A stretch of 64,000 bases of DNA. Source: Streptomyces sp. L-9-10. Lineage in GTDB: Bacteria; Actinomycetota; Actinomycetes; Streptomycetales; Streptomycetaceae. This document shows, in pieces, positions 42,739 through 49,707 of the stretch (position 1 is the stretch's first letter; each line of letters starts with the position of its first letter). The position numbers were made by a program, and so were the translations under genes. Under the pieces are notes generated by a model. The model worked only from the letters and a program-made list of their open reading frames with translations. It was not told where the DNA came from and did no database searches. The stretch spans positions 62,001 through 126,000 of the forward strand of contig NZ_PHRF01000041.1 of the NCBI RefSeq assembly GCF_004151105.1, in the 5' to 3' direction.

Positions 42739-43519
42739 CCTCTTCCCCGGCCCCGGATATGGACAGATGGGGGGATTGCCGGAGGATGTCCTGGAACCTG
42801 TCTCTCAGTCCGTGTCCGGGCTGAAGTCCCAGATGCTGCGACAGGTACTCGCGGGTGCGGTGGTAGGTGTTGAGCGCGTCGGCCTGCCGTCCGGACAGGT
42901 AGAGAGCGGTGATGAGCTGTTCGCAGAATCGCTCGTGCAGCGGGTACCTGGCGTGCAGTTGCTCCAGGCCGGGGATGACGGCACGGGGCTGGTCGAGCCG
43001 GAGCCGGATATCGAAAAGCCTTTCGTAGGCTCCCACTCTGATCTCTTCCAGCTGGGTGTAGGCGACCTGACAGATCATTCCGTGCCCGGCGTCGATCAGC
43101 GCCGGGCCCCGCCAAAGGGAAACCGCCGCGGTCAGCAGATCAACGGCACCTCTGGGGTGGTGCTCGCTCGCCGCTTCGGCGCGGGCCACCAGGTGGAGGA
43201 GCCGGGAAGCGTCGACATCCTCCTCGGTCAGCTCCAGGACGTACCCGGTCGGTGAAGTCCGGATGACATTGCGCAGAGCCGCCTTCCCGCCGTGTGCGAC
43301 CAGAACCCGGCGCAGCCGGGCGATATGACCGTGCAATGAGTTCTCGGCGCTGTTCGGAGGCTCTTCGCCCCATAGTTCGTCGATGAGTTCACTACGCGAA
43401 ACGGAGCGCCCCACCGATAACGACAATGCCGCTAGGATCGAGCGTAATTTCTCTCCCGGTATCCGGACCTGAACCCCGTCATCCATTACTTCCATCGGTC
43501 CCAGAAGATTGATCTGCAA
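42722..43519 (-). CDS. SARP-family pathway activator
   Basis: 265 residues with an apparent TTG start (43517-43519); the frame is open upstream but has no ATG/GTG start. N-terminal OmpR-type winged helix (INLLGPMEVMDDGVQVRIPG; SRSELIDELWGEEPPNSAEN; LHGHIARLRRVL) and C-terminal BTAD (VDASRLLHLVARAEAASEHH through AYERLFDIRLRLDQPRAVIP). Codon 25 (43445-43447) is TTA, so expression should depend on bldA tRNA-Leu. It overlaps the DUF2156 gene tail-to-tail by 17 bp. It probably binds the three heptad arrays in the cluster. Confidence 0.88.
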   Translation of the reverse strand: MQINLLGPMEVMDDGVQVRIPGEKLRSILAALSLSVGRSVSRSELIDELWGEEPPNSAENSLHGHIARLRRVLVAHGGKAALRNVIRTSPTGYVLELTEEDVDASRLLHLVARAEAASEHHPRGAVDLLTAAVSLWRGPALIDAGHGMICQVAYTQLEEIRVGAYERLFDIRLRLDQPRAVIPGLEQLHARYPLHERFCEQLITALYLSGRQADALNTYHRTREYLSQHLGLQPGHGLRDRFQDILRQSPHLSISGAGEEVIRIS

Positions 43520-44079
43520 TTGGTGCCCATTGCCTTTCTGATGCGACCGGGGATCAGGCGCATGGAACGCCTCCCCCGGGGCCGAACCTGCGTACCTGTC
43601 GATAGTGACGTCCTACTCGTAGGTAAGAAGGCGCGGCGCGACAGGTCGGATGTATCGGCCATGAAATTTGGCTCGTTCTCGACGTTCCATGCCAGATATC
43701 GCGCCAACGAGAGGTGGGTGCGCGCCACGTCGTCCGGAAGCTTCTCCTGGGGCGAGGAGAAAACGCCGAAGGCGCGGCCGGGCGCGGCCGGGCGCGGCCG
43801 CAGACCGAATGCGAAGTTCCGCTTGGGTGCCCCACCCCCGAACAGGCCCTTGCTCCGCCGGGCTTCGCGCGGGGGCGGTCCGGAACCGCCGAAACGGGCG
43901 GTGTTCGTTGATCTGAATTTGTTCAGTGATTTGCCATACACGTGCCGGGTGAAGTGGCATCAAGAGGCCGTCAGTTTCCGGTCGGTGCCGACCGGAGAAC
44001 GGGGCCGCCGCCTTGCCCGTTTCCTTCCTGCCGCCGCCCGTTCCGCCCGGCTCCGGCGCGGGTTCTCGCCCGCGCCGGC
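43520..44079. other. Intergenic region upstream of the SARP gene
   Basis: About 560 bp with no convincing gene on either strand. It contains a perfect CCTAC-TC-GTAGG palindrome (43612-43623) inside a wider TACCT...AGGTA pair that could be an operator. It also has three exact 10-bp units GGCGCGGCCG (43771-43800) and an AT-rich stretch (43905-43945) that could hold promoter elements. The right end carries the 3' side of the response-regulator gene. Confidence 0.5.
43771..43800. repeat. Three perfect 10-bp tandem units
   Basis: GGCGCGGCCG is repeated three times without change and continues partly after 43800. Each unit contains CGGCCG. It lies in the gene-free stretch between SARP and the two-component system. 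Confidence 0.8.
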
Positions 44080-44739
44080 TCAGGACGACGGTGTCACGAG
44101 GCCCGTCTCGTAGGCCAGGATCACGAGCCGCACACGGTCGCGGGCGTCGAGCTTGGCGAGCAGGCGGCTGAGATAGGTCTTGGCGGTGGCGACGCTGATG
44201 CAGAGCCGCTCGGCGATCTCGGTGTTCGACAGGCCGCGGCCGACCAGCGTCAGCACTTCCCGCTCCCTGTCGGTGATGCCGCCGAGATCCGCCCTTCGCG
44301 GTGGGCCGGCCGCCGGGCGGGCGGCGAACTCCTTGATGAGGCGGCGGGTGACGCTCGGTGCGATCAGGGCGTCGCCGGCGGCGACGGCGCGTATCGCGGC
44401 GAGGATGTCGTCCAGCGCCATGTCCTTGACGAGGAACCCGGACGCGCCGGCGCGCAGTGCCCCGTGGACGTCATCGTCGTCGTCGAAGGTCGTCAGCATG
44501 ATGACGTGTGCGGAGCCGGTGGCCGTGGTGATCAGCCGGGTGGCCTCGATACCGTCCGTACCCGGCATCCGGATGTCCATCACGACGACGTCGGGGGCGA
44601 GTTCCCCGGCGAGGGCGACGGCTTCGGCGCCGTTCGACGCCTCGCCCACGACCTCGATGTCGGCGGTGTCGGTGATGACCATCTGGAGGGCGGCACGGAC
44701 CAGGGGCTGGTCGTCGGCGAGCAGGACGCGGATGGTCAT
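44080..44739 (-). CDS. NarL/LuxR-type response regulator
   Basis: 219 residues from ATG 44737-44739, overlapping the kinase stop (ATGA). Receiver domain: RVLLADDQPLVRAALQMVI with the acidic pair, phospho-acceptor Asp in VVVMDIRMPGTDGIEATRL, Thr in IMLTTFDDDDDVHGALRAGA, Lys in SGFLVKDM. The LuxR helix-turn-helix is ITDREREVLTLVGRGLSNTE and ISVATAKTYLSRLLAKLDAR. It partners the adjacent kinase and probably controls the divergent ABC exporter. Confidence 0.94.
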   Translation of the reverse strand: MTIRVLLADDQPLVRAALQMVITDTADIEVVGEASNGAEAVALAGELAPDVVVMDIRMPGTDGIEATRLITTATGSAHVIMLTTFDDDDDVHGALRAGASGFLVKDMALDDILAAIRAVAAGDALIAPSVTRRLIKEFAARPAAGPPRRADLGGITDREREVLTLVGRGLSNTEIAERLCISVATAKTYLSRLLAKLDARDRVRLVILAYETGLVTPSS

Positions 44740-46061
44740 CGGGCGTCCGCCTTCGGCTCCGCCTCGGTCCACGCGGACCGTGGTACCGGCAGCCGGGCCG
44801 CGACCAGGAACCCGCCGCCGTGCCGCGGCCCGGCGGTGAAATCGCCGTGCAGGAGGGCGACCCGCTCGCGCATGCCGACGAGGCCGTACCCGGTGTCCGT
44901 ACCGCCGCCGCCCCAGCCGCGGTCCGGGCCGCCGCCCCTGCCGCGGTTCGGGCCACCGCCCCTGCCGCGGTCCGAGACCTCGATGGCGAGCGCGTCGTCG
45001 AGATGGTCGACGCGCACCCGGCAGGACGTGGCCCCCGAGTGCCGTACGACATTGGTCACCGACTCCTGGACGATCCGGAACGCCGCGAGGTCGACGTCCG
45101 CGGGCAGCGGGCGGCGCCTGCCCCGCCATCGCAGATCCACCCGGACACCGGCGGCCGTGGTCGTGGCGACGAGCCGCTCCACGTCCGCCAGTCCGGTGGC
45201 CGGGTGCGGAGCGGCCGGTGCGGGCAGCGGGCCCTCGGGGGTACGGTCCCGGTCCCGGTCCGTACGCGCCTGTTCCTGGTCGGCCTGGCGCAGCGCGCCG
45301 AGCGTCCGCCGCAGTCCCGACAGCGTCTCGCGGCCGGCCTTCTCCACGGTGAGCATCGCCTCGCGGGCCCTGGCCGGCTGGGTGTCGACGACCCGGGCGG
45401 CGGCGCCGGCCTGAAGGGCGATGATGCCGATGCTGTGGGCGACCGTGTCGTGCATCTCCCGTGCGATGCGGAGCCGTTCGGCGGTGACGGCCTGGGCGGC
45501 GGCGCGGGCGTGCAGCTCCTCGGTGTGGGCGCGGGCCTGGAACACCGAATTGCCGACGAGCCAGGCGATGACGACGGTCAGGGCCACGTAAGGCTCGGCG
45601 GCGGTGCCGGCATCGTCGTCCGCGAACGGCCGCAGGACGAGGTAACCGGACAGCACGCCCAGCGTCACGGCTGCCGCGCGGAGCGAGATCCGCCGGGGCC
45701 GGGTGGCCGCGACGTACCCCAGGACGACATCCACTCCCAGGAACTGCGTCGGCGGGATCTCGTTCTGACGCCACGCCACCGTGGAGAGGACCGTCCCGGC
45801 GAGGACCAGCCCGTACGCCACCGACGCCCCGCGCCGGAGCAGGGCGCTGCCGGCCAGGACGAGCGCGAAGGCGAGGAGGAGCAGCGTCCGGGCCGCGAAC
45901 GAGTGCAGTCCGTCCCGGGGATAGTCGAGCGAGTACCCGGGCCCCGGCGGCAGCACGACGTACTCGATGATGGGCTGCACGGCCGCCGTGAACCACACCA
46001 GCGCCGTCCACAGGCCCGGCGGTACGCGCTTGAGCAGCGGCAGAGGCGGTGAGGCGGACAT
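44736..46061 (-). CDS. NarL-type sensor histidine kinase
   Basis: 441 residues from ATG 46059-46061. Five or six N-terminal membrane helices with short loops (LWTALVWFTAAVQPIIEYVV to PYVALTVVIAWLVGNSVF). HisKA_3 dimerisation domain with phospho-His in RLRIAREMHDTVAHSIGIIA. The HATPase domain begins ADVDLAAFRIVQESVTNVVR. Between the N box and G box lies a Gly/Arg-rich insert made of 24-nt repeat units (44917-44976). The DesK-like class senses membrane or antibiotic stress through its membrane domain. Confidence 0.93.
   Translation of the reverse strand: MSASPPLPLLKRVPPGLWTALVWFTAAVQPIIEYVVLPPGPGYSLDYPRDGLHSFAARTLLLLAFALVLAGSALLRRGASVAYGLVLAGTVLSTVAWRQNEIPPTQFLGVDVVLGYVAATRPRRISLRAAAVTLGVLSGYLVLRPFADDDAGTAAEPYVALTVVIAWLVGNSVFQARAHTEELHARAAAQAVTAERLRIAREMHDTVAHSIGIIALQAGAAARVVDTQPARAREAMLTVEKAGRETLSGLRRTLGALRQADQEQARTDRDRDRTPEGPLPAPAAPHPATGLADVERLVATTTAAGVRVDLRWRGRRRPLPADVDLAAFRIVQESVTNVVRHSGATSCRVRVDHLDDALAIEVSDRGRGGGPNRGRGGGPDRGWGGGGTDTGYGLVGMRERVALLHGDFTAGPRHGGGFLVAARLPVPRSAWTEAEPKADAR
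44917..44976 (-). repeat. In-frame 24-nt repeats in the kinase ATP-binding domain
   Basis: Units at 44917-44940 and 44941-44964 differ at two positions; a partial third follows. They encode RGRGGGPN / RGRGGGPD-type octapeptides just before the GTDTGYGLVGM G-box. An expansion or contraction by eight residues per unit would stay in frame. Confidence 0.75.
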
Positions 46062-46195
46062 GCCGCGATCGTAAACGGCATGCGTGCGGGCGGTCATCGG
46101 CCCGTGGTCGTACAACCGGGGTCGACATCGGCGCCCCTCGATTGCCGGCCGGAGCCGGACGACGGACACGACCGCCCACCGGCACCGTTGTCCCC

Positions 46196-47104
46196 GTGAT
46201 CGAAGTCAACGAACTCACCAAGCGGTACGGCCGCACGACAGCCGTCAACGATCTGACCTTCACCGTGCGCCCCGGCCGGGTGACGGGTTTCCTCGGGCCG
46301 AACGGCGCCGGCAAGAGCACCACGCTGCGGATGATCCTCGGCCTGCACGAGCCCACCGGTGGCACGGTCACCGTCGGCGGCCGGCCCTTCCGCGACCGCC
46401 CCCGCGGTCTGCGCCATGTCGGCTCGCTGCTCGACGCGCACGATGTGCACGGCGGGCGCAGCGCGGTGGCGCAGCTGTCCGCCCTGGCCCGCGGCAACCG
46501 CATCCCGAGGCGCCGGGTGGACGAGGTGCTGGAGGAGGTCGGCCTCGTCGAGGTCGCACGGCGCCGCGTCGGCGGATTCTCCCTCGGCATGAAACAGCGG
46601 CTCGGTATCGCGGGCGCCCTGCTCGGCGATCCTCCGGTGCTGCTCTTCGACGAACCGCTCAACGGCCTCGATCCGGAGGGCGTGAAGTGGGTACGCGAGC
46701 TGTTCCGGCGGCTCGCCGCCGAGGGCCGCACCGTCTTCGTCTCCAGCCATCTGATGTCCGAGATGGAGCACACCGCCGACCAGCTGATCGTCATCGGCCG
46801 CGGGGAGCTGATCGCGGCGGAGAGCCTTGCGGAGTTCTCGGCCCGCGGAACCCGGCAGAGCGTCACGGTGGGCACACCCGCCGCCTCCGTCCTGAGCGAC
46901 CTGCTGACGGCGCGGGGCGCGACCGTGCACGCGGACGGCGAGTCGCTCACCGTCACCGGTCTGGACTCGGTCCGGATCGGTGAGATCGCCCAGGAGCACC
47001 GCATCCCGCTGCACCACCTCCATACCCGGTCCGCCTCCCTGGAGGAGGCGTTCATGGAGCTCACGGCCGACAGCGTCCAGTACCCCGCAGGAGAATCCCG
47101 ATGA
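46196..47104 (+). CDS. ABC transporter ATP-binding protein
   Basis: 302 residues from GTG 46196-46198. DRA-type ATPase: Walker A GPNGAGKST in VTGFLGPNGAGKSTTLRMIL, Q-loop region HVGSLLDAHDVHGG with the usual Gln replaced by Leu/Asp, signature FSLGMKQRLGIAGALLGDPP, Walker B VLLFDEPLNGLDPEG, switch His in VFVSSHLMSEMEHTADQL, then the C-terminal accessory domain. It pairs with the next gene, and the two-component system is divergent. Probably multidrug or antimicrobial-peptide export. Confidence 0.93.
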   Translation: MIEVNELTKRYGRTTAVNDLTFTVRPGRVTGFLGPNGAGKSTTLRMILGLHEPTGGTVTVGGRPFRDRPRGLRHVGSLLDAHDVHGGRSAVAQLSALARGNRIPRRRVDEVLEEVGLVEVARRRVGGFSLGMKQRLGIAGALLGDPPVLLFDEPLNGLDPEGVKWVRELFRRLAAEGRTVFVSSHLMSEMEHTADQLIVIGRGELIAAESLAEFSARGTRQSVTVGTPAASVLSDLLTARGATVHADGESLTVTGLDSVRIGEIAQEHRIPLHHLHTRSASLEEAFMELTADSVQYPAGESR

Positions 47105-47988
47105 GCGCGACCAGTTCCACGCCCACGCCCACGCCCACATCCACATCGGCGTCGTATGTGCCCGGCGGCGCATCCGGCGCCGCCGAACCCCGCGCGCGCT
47201 TCCGCGATCTGGTCGCCGCCGAGTGGATCAAACTCCGGTCGCTGCGCTCGACGTTCATCGCGTACGGCGCGACCGCCCTGGCCGTCCTCGCCTTCAACGG
47301 CGGGACCGCCTACGACACCTACAACTACTGGGGCATGCGCGACGCGGCGGACCGGGCCGGCTTCATTCGGGACGGAATCGCGCTCCAGCATGCCTTCACC
47401 GTGAACGGCGCCATGGTGATGGTGCTGGCCCTCGGTGTGATGGGCGCGCTCGCCGTCATCGGCGAGTACGGCACGGGCACGATCCGTACGACCTTCGCGG
47501 CCGTGCCCGCCCGCCGTTCGGTGATGGCGGCCAAGGCGGTCGTCGTCGCGGGGATCACGACCGTGTTCGGTGTGTTCGTCGCCGGAGCCTCGTTCGCGCT
47601 GACCCAGGCGATTCTCGGAGCCAGGGACGTGGGCGTCTCGATCGGCCATCCCGGCGCCCCGACCGTCGTGCTCGCGTCCGCCCTCCTCGCGCCGGTGTGC
47701 GCGCTCGCCGGTCTCGCGCTCGGCGCCGTCATCCGGCACACGGCGGCCACCATGACCGCCACCGTCGTGGTGCTCGTCCTGCTGCCCCTGGTCTTCACCG
47801 ACGGCCGCCGCTGGTCGGCGGTGATCAGTCATGCCCTGCCCACGGAGGCGTGGATCCGGCTCACGGAGGCCGGCCACGCACGGACCGCCTTCCCCTGGAC
47901 GGCCTCCGGAGCGTGGACCGTCTACGCGGTGTGGGCACTGGCCGCGGCCGTACTCGCCGTCATCAGTGTGCACAGACGCGACCAGTAG
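47101..47988 (+). CDS. ABC transporter permease
   Basis: 295 residues from ATG 47101, overlapping the ATPase stop (ATGA). A Thr/Pro-rich leader of ~18 residues, then ABC2-type features: DLVAAEWIKLRSLRSTFIAY, a conserved GEYGTGTIRTTFAAVPARRS loop, and six hydrophobic segments ending AVWALAAAVLAVISVHRRD. It forms the membrane part of the exporter with the preceding ATPase. Confidence 0.92.
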   Translation: MSATSSTPTPTPTSTSASYVPGGASGAAEPRARFRDLVAAEWIKLRSLRSTFIAYGATALAVLAFNGGTAYDTYNYWGMRDAADRAGFIRDGIALQHAFTVNGAMVMVLALGVMGALAVIGEYGTGTIRTTFAAVPARRSVMAAKAVVVAGITTVFGVFVAGASFALTQAILGARDVGVSIGHPGAPTVVLASALLAPVCALAGLALGAVIRHTAATMTATVVVLVLLPLVFTDGRRWSAVISHALPTEAWIRLTEAGHARTAFPWTASGAWTVYAVWALAAAVLAVISVHRRDQ

Positions 47989-48123
47989 GAAGTGCCCGGG
48001 TCAGATGCCCCAGCGCAGTGCGATGGTGTCGCCCGCGTTGATGACTTTGCCCCGTGTGGCAATCTGCCCGACCCACTGGGGTGCGCCGCTGGTGGCCGCG
48101 GTCGTTCGATAGGTTGGCCGGTC

Positions 48124-49662
48124 ATGTGGGCATTGAACGCCGGTGGGTACCGCCGGCTGGGCGCGGCCGGCTCCGTAGCGGCCGCCGCGGGCGGCTGGGT
48201 CGCCGGTACGCTGCCGGACCGTGAACCGTGGGGGATCTGGGTGCCCCACGGGGCCGGGTCCGCGGTGACCGTGGCGGGCGCCGTCCTGGCCTACGCCGGG
48301 CTGACGCTGCTCGTCGTCGCCTGGTGGCGGTACGGCAGGACCGGGGCCTCCACGCGCGACACGCTCGTCACCCTCGCCTGGTGGGCGACCCCGCCGGCGC
48401 TGGCGCCGCCGCTCTACAGCGCCGATGTGTACAGCTACATCGCCCAGGGCGCGATGGTCCTCGAAGGACACGACGTCTACAGCGCGGGGCCGTCCGTCCT
48501 CGACCCGGCCGGGCTCGGCGGCGACGCCGCCGCGAGTGTCGGCGGGAACTGGACCGACGCCCCCGCGCCGTACGGTCCGTTCTTCCTGATCCTCGCGCGC
48601 TGCGTGACCTGGGCGACGGGCGGGACGATCGTTCCCGCCGTGCTGGGGATGCGCCTCATCGCCGTGGGCGCGCTGGTGCTGATCGTGTGGGCCCTGCGGC
48701 GTCTCGCGCGCGAGCGCGGCACGAGCGAGAGCGGCGCGCTGTGGCTCGGGGCGCTCAACCCGCTGTTGCTCATGCATGTGATCGGCGGCATGCACAACGA
48801 CGGGCTGATGATCGGTCTCATGCTGGCGGGCGTGGTGTTCGCCCTGCGCGGCAGGTGGATCGCGGGGGGCGCGCTCGTCGGGCTCGCCATGATGGTCAAG
48901 TCCCCGGCGGCGATGGCGCTGCTGTTCATCGGCGTGCTCGTGGGCAGGGCGGCGACCGGACCGCTCGTACGGCGGGTGGCGAAGGGCGCGGCGCCCGGCC
49001 TGGTCGCGGTGGCGGTCGCCGTCGCGGCGACGCTGCTCGGGGGCACCGGCTTCGGCTGGCTCAGGACCCAGAGCGTCGCGGGCACCATACACACCGCGCT
49101 CTCGGCCACCAGCGACGTCGGTCTCGGCCTCGGCGAACTGCTGCGCCTGCTGGCCGGGACCGACCCGGGCCCGGTCAAGGCCGCCGTCCAGAACCTGGGG
49201 CTGGGGGCGGCGCTCGTACTGATCGCGTGCCTGGCGTGGCGGACGCTGCGTGCCCGCCCGGACGCGGCCCGCGCCTCGGACACCGACCCCGCGCCGGAAC
49301 GTGCCCGTCCCCATGCCCGTTCCCTGGACCCGGTCCATGCCCTGGGGCTCGCTCTCCTCGCCCTGGTCGCCCTCTCGCCGATGGTGCAGCCGTGGTACCT
49401 GCTCTGGGGCATGACGGTGATCGCCGCCACCAGGCCGTACGGCCGTACCGGCACGGTGCTGACCGTACTGTCGGCGGCGCTCGTCTACGAGACCCATCCC
49501 TCCGGGGCCACCCCCTGGTACGGCTTCATCCTGGTGGCCGTCGCGTGCGTGATCGGCACGCTTCTCGTCCGCCGCGACCGGAAGACACCGGACGCGGCCC
49601 CGCCGCCGGTCGACGGTCTTGCCGTCGCCGCACGACCCCGGACGCGCAGCGAGGTGCCGTAG
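48124..49662 (+). CDS. MptB-like polyprenol-phosphate mannosyltransferase
   Basis: 512 residues from ATG 48124. Eleven or more hydrophobic segments. A GT-C-type catalytic loop after the second helix reads PPLYSADVYSYIAQGAMVLE (acidic residue in SADVYSY), then GHDVYSAGPSVL, NWTDAPAPYGPFFLILAR, and LNPLLLMHVIGGMHNDGLMI. This matches MptA/MptB alpha-1,6-mannosyltransferases that use polyprenol-phosphate-mannose for cell-envelope glycans in actinomycetes. The C-terminal ~30 residues are polar. Confidence 0.88.
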   Translation: MWALNAGGYRRLGAAGSVAAAAGGWVAGTLPDREPWGIWVPHGAGSAVTVAGAVLAYAGLTLLVVAWWRYGRTGASTRDTLVTLAWWATPPALAPPLYSADVYSYIAQGAMVLEGHDVYSAGPSVLDPAGLGGDAAASVGGNWTDAPAPYGPFFLILARCVTWATGGTIVPAVLGMRLIAVGALVLIVWALRRLARERGTSESGALWLGALNPLLLMHVIGGMHNDGLMIGLMLAGVVFALRGRWIAGGALVGLAMMVKSPAAMALLFIGVLVGRAATGPLVRRVAKGAAPGLVAVAVAVAATLLGGTGFGWLRTQSVAGTIHTALSATSDVGLGLGELLRLLAGTDPGPVKAAVQNLGLGAALVLIACLAWRTLRARPDAARASDTDPAPERARPHARSLDPVHALGLALLALVALSPMVQPWYLLWGMTVIAATRPYGRTGTVLTVLSAALVYETHPSGATPWYGFILVAVACVIGTLLVRRDRKTPDAAPPPVDGLAVAARPRTRSEVP

Positions 49663-49707
49663 CCGTCGTCGCGCGCCCGGCAGGGATGGGGGACCACGGG
49701 ACAGCCC

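Noticed and set aside
43486..43941. A 151-codon minus frame upstream of the SARP
   Set aside because: No ribosome-binding site or family. It overlaps the SARP start in another frame and crosses the 10-bp repeats.
44080..47973. A 1,297-codon minus-strand frame covering kinase, ABC genes and response regulator
   Set aside because: Only the response-regulator end is real. The rest is antisense or off-frame, an effect of very high GC.
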